Below are positions 8,089 through 14,630 of a DNA stretch of 64,000 bases, in pieces. How positions within the stretch are numbered: position 1 is the first letter of the stretch; each line of letters starts with the position of its first letter. This DNA is from Streptosporangium sp. NBC_01756. GTDB taxonomy: Bacteria; Actinomycetota; Actinomycetes; Streptosporangiales; Streptosporangiaceae. Below the pieces are notes generated by a model. The model did no database searches. It had not been told where the DNA came from and was given only the letters and a program-made list of their open reading frames with translations. Location: assembly GCF_035917975.1 (NCBI RefSeq), contig NZ_CP109130.1, positions 4,960,001 through 5,024,000 on the forward strand. The letters run 5' to 3'. Both the position numbers and the translations under genes were made by a program.

Positions 8089-9166
8089 TTATGCCGGTTC
8101 AGGGATCACCATCAGTCCGGTCTCGGAGATGAAGCCGTTCAGCAGATCGGGCCGGTACTGCAGGGATTTGAGCCGGCTCTTGATCAGACCGGCGAGTTCG
8201 TCGATGCCGTGAACGGTGAAGTTGAACAGCTTGGTGCGTAGGTTGGACCACACGCCCTCGGCCGGGTTCAGTTCCGGGGCATACGCCGGGAACCGGTAGA
8301 CCAGCAACCAGTCCTGGCGGGCGGCGATCCACGCGCGCATCTCAGCGCAGACGTGCTCGGGCAGGCTGCCTGCACCAGCGAGATCGGACCGCCCAGCTGG
8401 GCGTGCGCGGCCTGGAGCAGCGCTTGGAAGTCGGCCACCGTGAAGCCCTTCGGCTCGTGCTTGCGGTGGTGGTAGGTGCGGGTGCGGTAGATCAGCCGCG
8501 TCCGCATCCCCGGTTTGGCGCAGATCAGCGCGGCGATCGAGACCCGCCCCTGGCCGCGGCAGGACACCTGCAACACCGGGGTGCGCCCCTTGGGAGCCCA
8601 GGTCCTGCCCTTGGGCGGTCTCAGGTTCTGGCCGGACTCGTCGGCGAAGACGAGCCAGGAGTCCCAGGCCGCCCGGGTGCTTTTAAAGCGGGCAGCACCC
8701 GTCGCCTCCAGCCGGCGAGTTCCTCCTCATCACGCCGGGCCGCCCGGTGCGCCGGCACCTGGAACGACCACCCCAGCCGCTCCATCAGGTAGGCCGCCCC
8801 GCGCGGGGTGTAGCGGACGTGGAACCTCTCGGCGATCAGGGCGGCGATACGTGCGCTCGTCCAGCGCTGATCGTTCCACCCGTGCGCGATCGCGCCCTCG
8901 TCCAAGAGCGCCTCCAGCCGTGTCAGCTGCGCTTCGGTGAGTTTGCAACCGGTCCCGGCGGCGCCTTTGGAGGCCAGCGCGGCCTTGTCGCCCTTCAGCC
9001 AGGCCCGGTGCCACTCGCAGGCGGACTTGCGTGTCACGCCCAGCAGGTGGGCCACCCGCGGTGGTTTGATTCCTCCGCAGAACATGTCCGCCGCTCGAAG
9101 CCGCAGCACCTCACGCCGCTCCCGCTCCGTGCCAGACAGTCCTCCGCTTCTGTCTGAGTACCTCAT
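8089..9166 (-). pseudogene. IS630-family transposase with a programmed-type -1 site and a second, disabling frameshift
   Basis: The N-terminal part (from 9166) carries the winged-helix DNA-binding region (LRLRAADMFCGGI, HLLGVTRKSACEWHRAWLKG). The frame then moves -1 at the heptamer T-TTA-AAA (8681-8687 on the complement), leading into KSTRAAWDSWLVFADESGQ, which holds the first catalytic Asp. A second shift near 8366-8374 is different: one base is missing where the DDE motif should read like VWDSLPEHV. After it the frame continues as RAWIAARQDWLLVYRFPAY and APELNPAEGVWSNL, with the catalytic Glu. The second Asp is thus damaged and the copy is probably inactive. Confidence 0.75.
8681..8687 (-). 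other. Slippery heptamer TTTAAAA (-1 frameshift site) in the IS630 transposase
   Basis: Read on the minus strand in the N-terminal frame the codons are GCT TTA AAA, so the heptamer T-TTA-AAA fits the X-XXY-YYZ rule. A -1 slip joins the DNA-binding part to the catalytic part exactly. An A/T-only heptamer is rare in this GC-rich DNA. Programmed frameshifting is known for several IS630-family members. Confidence 0.65.
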
Positions 9167-9680
9167 ACCTCCAGGCTGTCACCTGGGCAAACAGTGCAGA
9201 CAAGCACCCCCGGACAGCCCGTGACGCCCAACTTTCTTCGTCAGTAGTGGTTGAGGTGGACCGGGCCGGCTGTTTCGGCGGGCAGGCTGGTAATACCGAA
9301 CACGATCTCCTTGCTGGTCCATGCGCCGTCCAGATCGCCGACGTCGCGGCGGAGCCGGAAGACTTGCCGGGCGCCGGGGAAGAGACCGTCGTCGGTGGGG
9401 GCGGTGCGGATGGTCCGCCGTTCGATGCGGCCGTGCCCGTGATCGTCATCGATGGCGGTGGTTTTTCGTCCAGTCGGCGTCCGGGCCGGTCAGCAGGGCA
9501 TGCGCGGCGGCGCGGGCCAGCGATTGGTTGCCTTTGAGGATGAGCACGTAGTGGCTGCCCAGGTGCTGGGTGATCAGGCGGGCGGTGGCCTTGGTGGTGT
9601 GCAGCGCATCCAAGGTCAAGACCATTGCGGCGACCTGTAGGTGGGGCAGCATGCCCCGTGCCGGGTGAAAGGGTTCGCCG

Positions 9681-9760
9681 TGCGTCACCGCGTCACTGCG
9701 TCACTGCGTCACTGCGTCACTGCGTCACTGCGTCACTGCGTCACTGCGTCACTGCGTCAC
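9681..9760. repeat. Ten tandem copies of an 8-bp unit (TGCGTCAC)
   Basis: Nine copies are exact and the second has C for T at its first base. The array lies between the 3' end of the sigma factor gene and the truncated end of the ISAs1 relic, so it marks the junction of the relic. Because 8 is not a multiple of 3, the long apparent reading frames through it are artefacts. Slipped-strand variation between strains is likely. Confidence 0.9.
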
Positions 9761-9799
9761 CGCGCCGACCGCCGGCGGATCGTGGCCGGCCGCAGGCCG

Positions 9800-11056
9800 T
9801 CAGTCGCCGGCGGCCGCCCGGTCGAGGAAGACGGACCGCTCGCGCTCGTTACGGGTGAGTTCGGCCGCCCGGCCGAACTCCTCGCGCGCCTCACCGTGGC
9901 GGCCCAGCTTCGCGAGCAGATCGCCCCGTACGGCGGGCAGTTGCGGATAGCCCCCGAGCGCCCGCTCCGTCACCAGCCGGTCCACGATCTCCAGGCCCCG
10001 CGCCGGGCCGTACGCCATACCCACCGCGACGGCGCGGTTCAACTCCACGACGGGGGAGGGGGCGACGTGGGCGAGCACCCGGTAGAGGGCGGCCATCCGT
10101 TCCCAGTCGGTGTCCCCGGCGGACGGCGCGCGGGCGTGGCAGGCGGCGATCGCGGCCTGCAGGCCGTACGGGCCCAGTGTGCCGAGCGCCTCGGCCCGCC
10201 CGAGCGCGTCCAGCCCACGGCGGATGAGCAGCCGGTCCCACAGGCCGCGGTCCTGGTCGAGGAGCAGGACGGCCTTGCCGTCCGGGCCCGTCCTCGCACG
10301 GGTACGGGACGCCTGGATCTCCATCAGGGCGACGAGGCCGTGCACCTCGGCCTCCCCCGGCATGAGGGCCGCCAGGATCCGGCCCAGGCGCAGCGCCTCC
10401 TCGCAGAGGGACGGGCGCATCCAGTCGTCGCCGGCGGTCGCCGAGTAGCCCTCGTTGAAGATGAGGTAGACGACCTCCAGGACCGATGAGAGCCGGTCGT
10501 CCAGCTCGGCCGGCGCGGGCATCTCGATCCGCACCCGCTTCTCGGCGAGGGTGCGCTTGGCCCGGAAGATCCGCTGCCCGACGGTCGGCTCGGGCACCAG
10601 GAAGGCGCGCGCGATCTCCTCCGTCGTCAGGCCGCCGAGCAGGCGGAGGGTGAGCGCCAGGCGCCCCTCGGTGGACAGCACGGGGTGGCAGGCGGTGAAG
10701 AGAAGGCGCAGCAGGTCGTCACCGATGTGGTCGTCGAGGGCGTCGTCCAGCTCGGCCTCGGCCGACTCCTGGCGGATCTCCATGTCCCGGCCGACCTCTT
10801 CGAGCTTCTGCTCGTAGCGGGTCCTGCGGCGCAGCAGGTCGATCGCCCGGTGCTTGGCGGTGAGCATGAGCCAGCCGCCTGGATTGTCCGGCACGCCCGA
10901 CGTCGGCCACTGCTCCAGTGCGATGACCAGGGCATCCTGCGCCAGTTCCTCGGCCAGCCCGACATCGTGCACCATCCGGGCAAGTCCCGCGATCACCCGG
11001 GCGGACTCGATCCGCCAGACCGCCTCGACCACCCGATGAGGATCACCAACCGTCAT
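9800..11056 (-). CDS. RNA polymerase ECF sigma factor, ECF42 type (DUF6596 C-terminal domain)
   Basis: The protein has sigma region 2 (ELAQDALVIALEQWP, then GWLMLTAKHRAIDLLRRRTRYE) and region 4 (LRLLGGLTTEEIARAFLVPEPTVGQRIFRAKRTL). A long C-terminal extension of about 220 residues with TPR-like helices (LDRDRGLWDRLLI-type region, ELNRAVAVGMAYGP) follows. This layout is that of ECF42 factors, which have no anti-sigma factor and are controlled through the extension and through partner DGPF proteins. The partner, a DGPF/YCII protein, lies upstream at 11302-11676. ATG 11056 is preferred; GTGs at 11062 and 11074 are also possible, as no start has a strong ribosome binding site. About 418 aa, normal for the group. 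Confidence 0.88.
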   Translation of the reverse strand: MTVGDPHRVVEAVWRIESARVIAGLARMVHDVGLAEELAQDALVIALEQWPTSGVPDNPGGWLMLTAKHRAIDLLRRRTRYEQKLEEVGRDMEIRQESAEAELDDALDDHIGDDLLRLLFTACHPVLSTEGRLALTLRLLGGLTTEEIARAFLVPEPTVGQRIFRAKRTLAEKRVRIEMPAPAELDDRLSSVLEVVYLIFNEGYSATAGDDWMRPSLCEEALRLGRILAALMPGEAEVHGLVALMEIQASRTRARTGPDGKAVLLLDQDRGLWDRLLIRRGLDALGRAEALGTLGPYGLQAAIAACHARAPSAGDTDWERMAALYRVLAHVAPSPVVELNRAVAVGMAYGPARGLEIVDRLVTERALGGYPQLPAVRGDLLAKLGRHGEAREEFGRAAELTRNERERSVFLDRAAAGD

Positions 11057-11110
11057 GACCACCGATCCAAGCACTCCGTTCCCGTCCGCGACACCCCGGT
11101 CCGTCCCCGG

Positions 11111-11242
11111 GGAGGCCGGAGCAGGACGCGCGTGCGCCTCGGGGAGGGCCGGAGTAGAACGCGCGTGCGCCCCGGGAGGGCCGGAGCAGAAACGCGCGGG
11201 CGCCCCGGGGAGGCCGGAGCAGGACGCGCGTATGCCCCGGCC
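11111..11242. repeat. Four imperfect ~33-bp tandem repeats
   Basis: The core GGCCGGAGCAGGACGCGCGT followed by GCGCCCCGGGGA recurs four times with small changes between the DGPF gene and the sigma factor gene. The last copy runs into a strong hairpin (11234-11273). It is not coding on either strand as far as I can tell, and may be a spacer expansion or a protein-binding array. Confidence 0.7.
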
Positions 11243-11273
11243 GGGAGTCTCCTGTCGGAGTCCCGGCCGGGGC
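11234..11273 (-). terminator. Strong GC hairpin after the DGPF/YCII gene
   Basis: GCCCCGGCCGGGA (11234-11246) pairs perfectly with TCCCGGCCGGGGC (11261-11273) around a 14-nt loop, 28 nt past the stop of the YCII gene. It lacks a U-tract, as usual in actinomycetes. It could lower read-through into the sigma factor gene, giving the two genes unequal expression. Confidence 0.6.
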
Positions 11274-11301
11274 GCTGCCGTAGGTCACGGCCGGTGGCGG
11301 G

Positions 11302-11676
11302 TCACGCGGGGGCGGCGAAGTCCTCGGGGCCGAAGACGCGGAGGATGTCGGCCTCGCCCTCCCAGCCCTCCCAGTGATCGCGGTGGACCTTCAGGAAACG
11401 GGAGGTCCACTCGGTGGCCTCCTCCTTCGACCGGACCTGGAAGAGGGAGTAGCTGACCAGTTCCTTCGCCTCGGCGAACGGGCCGTCGGTGACGCTCAGC
11501 TTCCCGCCGACGAGCTCGACCCGTGCGCCCTGGGCACTCGGAGCCAGCCCGGCGGTGTCGAGCAGGGCACCGGCTCCGGTGGCCTCCTCCCCGAGCTTGG
11601 CGATGGCCTGCATCAGCTCGGCGGGCGGCGGGGTGGCGGGCTGGCTGGTGACCTTGAGGATGATCATGTATCGCAT
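11302..11676 (-). CDS. YCII-related (DGPF) domain protein
   Basis: A 124-aa single-domain protein of the YCII/DGPF fold, with the family hallmark DGPFAEAKELV near residue 63 and the opening MRYMIILKV. ATG 11676 has AAGGAG 6 nt upstream; the longer frame to 11796 has none. DGPF proteins are the standard genetic partners of ECF42 sigma factors, and the sigma gene lies 246 nt downstream on the same strand. It probably belongs to the same signalling unit, perhaps with an enzymatic or ligand-sensing role; its exact biochemistry is not known. Confidence 0.85.
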   Translation of the reverse strand: MRYMIILKVTSQPATPPPAELMQAIAKLGEEATGAGALLDTAGLAPSAQGARVELVGGKLSVTDGPFAEAKELVSYSLFQVRSKEEATEWTSRFLKVHRDHWEGWEGEADILRVFGPEDFAAPA

Positions 11677-11837
11677 CGCTGTCTCCTTGGTTTCTTTTCC
11701 TGGACGACGGTGTGGCCGGGTAGATCTACGCGTGCCGGGGCGCCGGCAGGGGTGGAGCGGGTCGGGGGTCGGTTCTCGGTTCCTCCGGCCCTTCACTTAC
11801 GCATCGAACGGGACCGCGCCGATTCGACAGTCCGGCG

Positions 11838-11859
11838 GAATCTTTTTCAAGATTCTTTT
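11838..11859 (+). terminator. Orphan hairpin with T-tract
   Basis: GAATCTT-TTTC-AAGATTC followed by TTTT is a classic intrinsic terminator shape pointing rightwards, in otherwise GC-rich DNA. No plus-strand gene ends here, since the neighbours at 11302-11676 (minus) and 12159 (plus) diverge. It may be a leftover of a lost gene or may stop antisense transcription. I see no gene in the rest of 11677-12124. Confidence 0.4.
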
Positions 11860-12124
11860 AGTGGTGCGTTCTCACAGGTCAACGCCGGTTGGAGTGGTCG
11901 CCCACGGTACGGGTGTTCCGCTCACGGGTCGCGTCGGGGCGAGTGGGCTTCGCGCCCAAGGGTTGCCGCGCGGGCGCCGGCTCACCGGTTGCACCCATGC
12001 GTCGCGCGGCGGGACCGGAGAGGTGCCGGCGGCGGACGAGCACGTGGTCCCCGCCGACTCCCATTCGGCGCGGGATCCGGCTCCGATGTTCTTCGGACCT
12101 CCGACGGGAGCCGGCCGGTGGGGG

Positions 12125-12158
12125 TTGACGTATTCCTATATGGGAATACGATTGGCCC
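12125..12158 (+). promoter_or_regulatory. Promoter and ArsR-type operator for a leaderless transcript
   Basis: TTGACG (12125-12130) and TACGAT (12147-12152) are spaced 16 nt apart, with the ATG of the ArsR gene 7 nt after the -10 hexamer, so the mRNA is probably leaderless. GTATTCC-N6-GGAATAC (12130-12149) is a perfect inverted repeat filling the spacer, the expected site for autorepression by the ArsR protein. Confidence 0.65.
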
Positions 12159-12515
12159 ATGGCAAGAGCGGCTACCACAACGGACGCGTTCAACGCGGTG
12201 GCCGAGCCCCGGCGGCGGCAGATCCTGGACGTCCTCGCCGACGGGGAACGGTCCGTGAACGACCTCGTCATGCTGCTCGGCCTGGCGCAGCCACTGGTGT
12301 CCAAACACCTGCGGGTGCTGAGGGAGGTGGAGCTGGTGGAGGTGCGAGACGAAGGGCGGCAGCGCATGTACCGGCTCAACGGTCACTCCCTCAAGCCCAT
12401 CTACGACTGGGTGAAGAACTACGAGCAGTCGTGGTCGCAGCGCTTCGATCGGCTGGATGTCGTGCTGGAGGAACTCAAGGAAAGGGAGGATGGAGATGAC
12501 GGCGGTAACGAGTAG
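12159..12515 (+). CDS. ArsR-family transcriptional regulator
   Basis: A 118-aa winged-helix regulator. The HTH is clear: RRRQILDVLADGERSVNDLV, then LGLAQPLVSKHLRVLREVELV and the wing VRDEGRQRMYRLN. No metal-binding Cys cluster is seen, so it is of the SRPBCC-linked kind rather than a metal sensor. It overlaps the next gene by 20 nt, the usual ArsR-AHSA1 pairing, in which the regulator controls a START-like protein. A palindrome covers its own promoter, so autoregulation is likely. No ribosome binding site is visible, in line with leaderless translation. Confidence 0.9.
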   Translation: MARAATTTDAFNAVAEPRRRQILDVLADGERSVNDLVMLLGLAQPLVSKHLRVLREVELVEVRDEGRQRMYRLNGHSLKPIYDWVKNYEQSWSQRFDRLDVVLEELKEREDGDDGGNE

Positions 12516-12993
12516 CGGTACGGCTGTGGTGACGCTCCCGACGGACACGCAGATCCTGATCACGCGGGAGTTCGCCGCGCCCAGGCACCTGGTCTACCGG
12601 GCGTGGACCACGCCCGAGCTCATCAAGCGCTGGTGGAGCGGCGGCAAGGGCGAGGTCGTCAGCGCCGAAGTCGATCTGCGGGTCGGTGGCACCTGGCGCT
12701 ACGTGATGGTGGCGGACGGCGGATTCGAGGTCGGCTTCCACGGTGAATACCAGGAGATCGTCCCGAACGAGCTCATCGTCTGCACCGAGGTCTACGAGGG
12801 CGTTCCCGAAGGGGAGGGTGAAGCGGCGGTGTGCACGCACACGTTCACCGAGAAAGACGGGCGCACCACCCTCACCCTGCTCACCCAACTCTCGAGCAGG
12901 CAGGACCGTGACGCGATCATCAGCTCCGGCATGGAGACCGGCATGCAGGAAGGGTGGGACCTCCTCGAGCGGATCGCGGTCTCGCTCCGCTGA
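12496..12993 (+). CDS. SRPBCC (AHSA1-like) domain protein
   Basis: A 165-aa protein of the START-like helix-grip fold, AHSA1/CalC type. Typical features are ITREFAAPRHLVYRAWTTPELIKRWW near the N-terminus, GGTWRYVM in the middle and GWDLLERIA at the C-terminal helix. ATG 12496 has AAGGGAGG 6 nt upstream; an ATG at 12490 is too close. These proteins bind small hydrophobic ligands in a cavity. With the ArsR partner it may sense or handle a toxic compound, but no ligand can be named. Confidence 0.87.
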   Translation: MTAVTSSGTAVVTLPTDTQILITREFAAPRHLVYRAWTTPELIKRWWSGGKGEVVSAEVDLRVGGTWRYVMVADGGFEVGFHGEYQEIVPNELIVCTEVYEGVPEGEGEAAVCTHTFTEKDGRTTLTLLTQLSSRQDRDAIISSGMETGMQEGWDLLERIAVSLR

Positions 12994-13029
12994 GCGCGCT
13001 CGTGCCTGACCACCCGTCAGGGCACGCCG

Positions 13030-13062
13030 ACGGCCCCGGGGCGGATGGCGCCCCGGGGCCGT
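13030..13062. terminator. Bidirectional GC hairpin between convergent genes
   Basis: ACGGCCCCGGGGC and GCCCCGGGGCCGT form a perfect 13-bp stem with a 7-nt loop. It lies 36 nt past the SRPBCC gene and 13 nt past the end of the convergent aldehyde dehydrogenase gene, so it can serve both. Confidence 0.75.
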
Positions 13063-13074
13063 ACGGGCCGTGGG

Positions 13075-14565
13075 TCAGGGCAGCAGGAATGCCCCGTTCA
13101 CACGGCGGGGGAGCCGCCACGGGTTGTCGTCCCGCAGCGCCTCGGGCAACAGGTGCGCCGGGCAGTTCTGGTAGACGACCGGCCGCAGGAACCGGAAGAT
13201 CGCCGCGGCGCCGACCGAGGTGGTCGACGGTTCGGTGGTCGCCGGGTACGGCCCACCGTGCTGCTGCGCCCACCCGACCGCGACACCGGTCGGGTAGGCG
13301 TCGAAGACCAGCCGTCCCGCCCTGTCCCGCATCACCGTCACCAGCCGGGCGGCCAGCTTCTCCTCCTCGGGCTCGCTGTGCAGGGTCGCGGTCAGGTTGC
13401 CGGGGGTGGCGGCCAGCGCCTGGACCAGCTCGTCCTCGGTGTCGTAGGTGAGCACGACGGTCATCGGACCGAAGCACTCCTCCAGCAGCAGCTCGGAGGC
13501 GTCCAGCGCGGAGATGGGCCCGGTCAGCAGCCGCGCCGTCACCTGCCGCTCACCCCCCGCCTGCCCGGTGGCCACCACCCGCACGCCCGGGATGGCCTCC
13601 CGCTCGTCCGCGCCCGTCTCGAAGCTCTCCCTGATGCCGTCGCCGAGCAGCACCTGCGGGCCGAGCTCGGCGAAGTGCCGTGCCGCCGCCTCGACCAGCG
13701 TGCCGCCCGCCGGGGCCAGGACCAGACCCGGCTTGACGCAGAACTGCCCCGCGCCCAGCGCCGCCGACGCCACCAGCCCTGCCGCGATCTCCTCGGTACG
13801 GCGGGCCGCCGCGCCGGGGGTGACGACGAGCGGGTTGAGGCTGCCCAGCTCGCCGTAGAACGGGATCGGCTCGGGCCGGGCCTTGGCCACGTCGTGCAGG
13901 AAGCGCCCGCCGGGGATCGATCCGGTGAACCCGACCGCCTTGACCAGAGGGTGCCCGACCAGCGCGGTCCCCGCCTCGCGGCCGTGGACGAGCTGGACGA
14001 CCTCGGCGGGGAAGCCCGCGGTGCGGGCTCCCTCCTGGAGGGCGGCCAGGGTCAGCTCGGAGGTCTCCGGGTGCAGGGAATGAGCCTTGACGATGACCGG
14101 GCAGCCCGCGGCCAGGGCGCTGGCGGTGTCACCGCCGCCGACGCTGAAGGCGAAGGGGAAGTTGCTGGCGGAGAAGACGCCGACCACACCGGTCGCGATG
14201 TTCATCCGCCGCAGGTCCGGCTTGACCTCATCGGCGCTGTCGAGCCGCACGTCGAGGAAGGAGCCCTCGGCCAGCACCTCGGCGAACAGCCGCAGCTGGC
14301 CGCTGGTCCTGGCGACCTCCCCGGTCAGGCGGGGAAGGCCGAGTGCGGTTTCGGCGTCGGCGACGGCGGCCAGGGTGTCCGTCCGCGCGTCCAGCGCGTC
14401 GGCCATGGCCTTCAGCAGAGCGGCCCGCCCCAGCGGCCCGGCCCCTTCCAGGAGGGGGAGCAGCGCGTGGGCGCGGCGGCAGGCGAGGTCGACCTCCTCC
14501 GCGCCGGCGGCGGCGAACTCGCGGCGGTGTTCGCCCGAGCGGGCGTCGATGCTCCAGACGGGCAT
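13075..14565 (-). CDS. 2-oxoglutarate semialdehyde dehydrogenase (NAD(P)+ aldehyde dehydrogenase)
   Basis: An aldehyde dehydrogenase of 496 aa. Visible are FSASNFPFAFSVGGGDTASA, the nucleotide-binding GFTGSIPGG, ELGSLNP with the general-base Glu, and the catalytic Cys in GAGQFCVKPG. The FPFAFSVGG and AGQFC forms are those of alpha-ketoglutaric semialdehyde dehydrogenases of sugar-acid pathways. ATG 14565 has GGAG 7 nt upstream. It would perform the last step of the pathway encoded upstream, oxidising the product of KdgD to 2-oxoglutarate for the TCA cycle. It lies 65 nt after the Gfo-DUF6807 gene and is the last gene of the catabolic operon. Confidence 0.87.
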   Translation of the reverse strand: MPVWSIDARSGEHRREFAAAGAEEVDLACRRAHALLPLLEGAGPLGRAALLKAMADALDARTDTLAAVADAETALGLPRLTGEVARTSGQLRLFAEVLAEGSFLDVRLDSADEVKPDLRRMNIATGVVGVFSASNFPFAFSVGGGDTASALAAGCPVIVKAHSLHPETSELTLAALQEGARTAGFPAEVVQLVHGREAGTALVGHPLVKAVGFTGSIPGGRFLHDVAKARPEPIPFYGELGSLNPLVVTPGAAARRTEEIAAGLVASAALGAGQFCVKPGLVLAPAGGTLVEAAARHFAELGPQVLLGDGIRESFETGADEREAIPGVRVVATGQAGGERQVTARLLTGPISALDASELLLEECFGPMTVVLTYDTEDELVQALAATPGNLTATLHSEPEEEKLAARLVTVMRDRAGRLVFDAYPTGVAVGWAQQHGGPYPATTEPSTTSVGAAAIFRFLRPVVYQNCPAHLLPEALRDDNPWRLPRRVNGAFLLP

Positions 14566-14630
14566 GGCGTTTCTCCAATCCATGAGGGCGGTGGCGGGTG
14601 TCGCGGTCGGGTCTCCCGCGCTGAGGGCTC

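Larger units (their letters stand above)
8069..9244 (-). mobile_element. IS630-family element inserted in the ISAs1 relic
   Basis: Imperfect terminal inverted repeats begin ACTGA... at 8069 and at 9244 (reverse strand), sharing GAAAG-TGGG-GT-A further in. Each is preceded by TA (8067-8068 and 9245-9246), the target duplicated by IS630/Tc1-type elements. The element is about 1176 bp with a single transposase gene on the minus strand. Excising it with one TA restores the host transposase frame. Confidence 0.8.
7799..9680 (-). mobile_element. ISAs1-family element, decayed, split by an IS630-type element
   Basis: One end is recognisable: CAGGGCCCCGGCG at 7799-7811 matches the terminal repeat of the better-preserved ISAs1 at 50299-53044. 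The transposase runs on the minus strand and is interrupted by an IS630-type element at 8069-9244. The distal end and roughly the first half of the transposase are missing; recognisable sequence stops at the 8-bp tandem repeat at 9681. The copy is dead. Confidence 0.7.
7844..9680 (-). pseudogene. ISAs1-family transposase remnant, interrupted and frameshifted
   Basis: Minus-strand reading from about 9650 gives LDALHTTKATARLITQHL and YVLILKGNQ, the ISAs1 DDE-domain region. An extra A in the run of five near 9463-9467 then shifts the frame after DWTK; the correct continuation (AIDDDHGHGRIERRTIRT) is in the next frame. The gene is cut at the TA dinucleotide (9245-9246) and resumes at 8068. When the inserted DNA is removed, the frame joins as [19 protein letters not shown] and ends with [12 protein letters not shown]. 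It was therefore a normal transposase before the IS630-type insertion. The N-terminal part is absent. Confidence 0.75.

Noticed and set aside
9681-9760. CRISPR array
   Set aside because: The units are 8 bp with no spacers; it is a simple tandem repeat.
9625-10489. Long plus-strand frames reading CVTASLRH repeats and onward through the sigma factor locus
   Set aside because: They are antisense to the ECF42 gene and arise from the 8-bp repeat and GC-rich codon bias.
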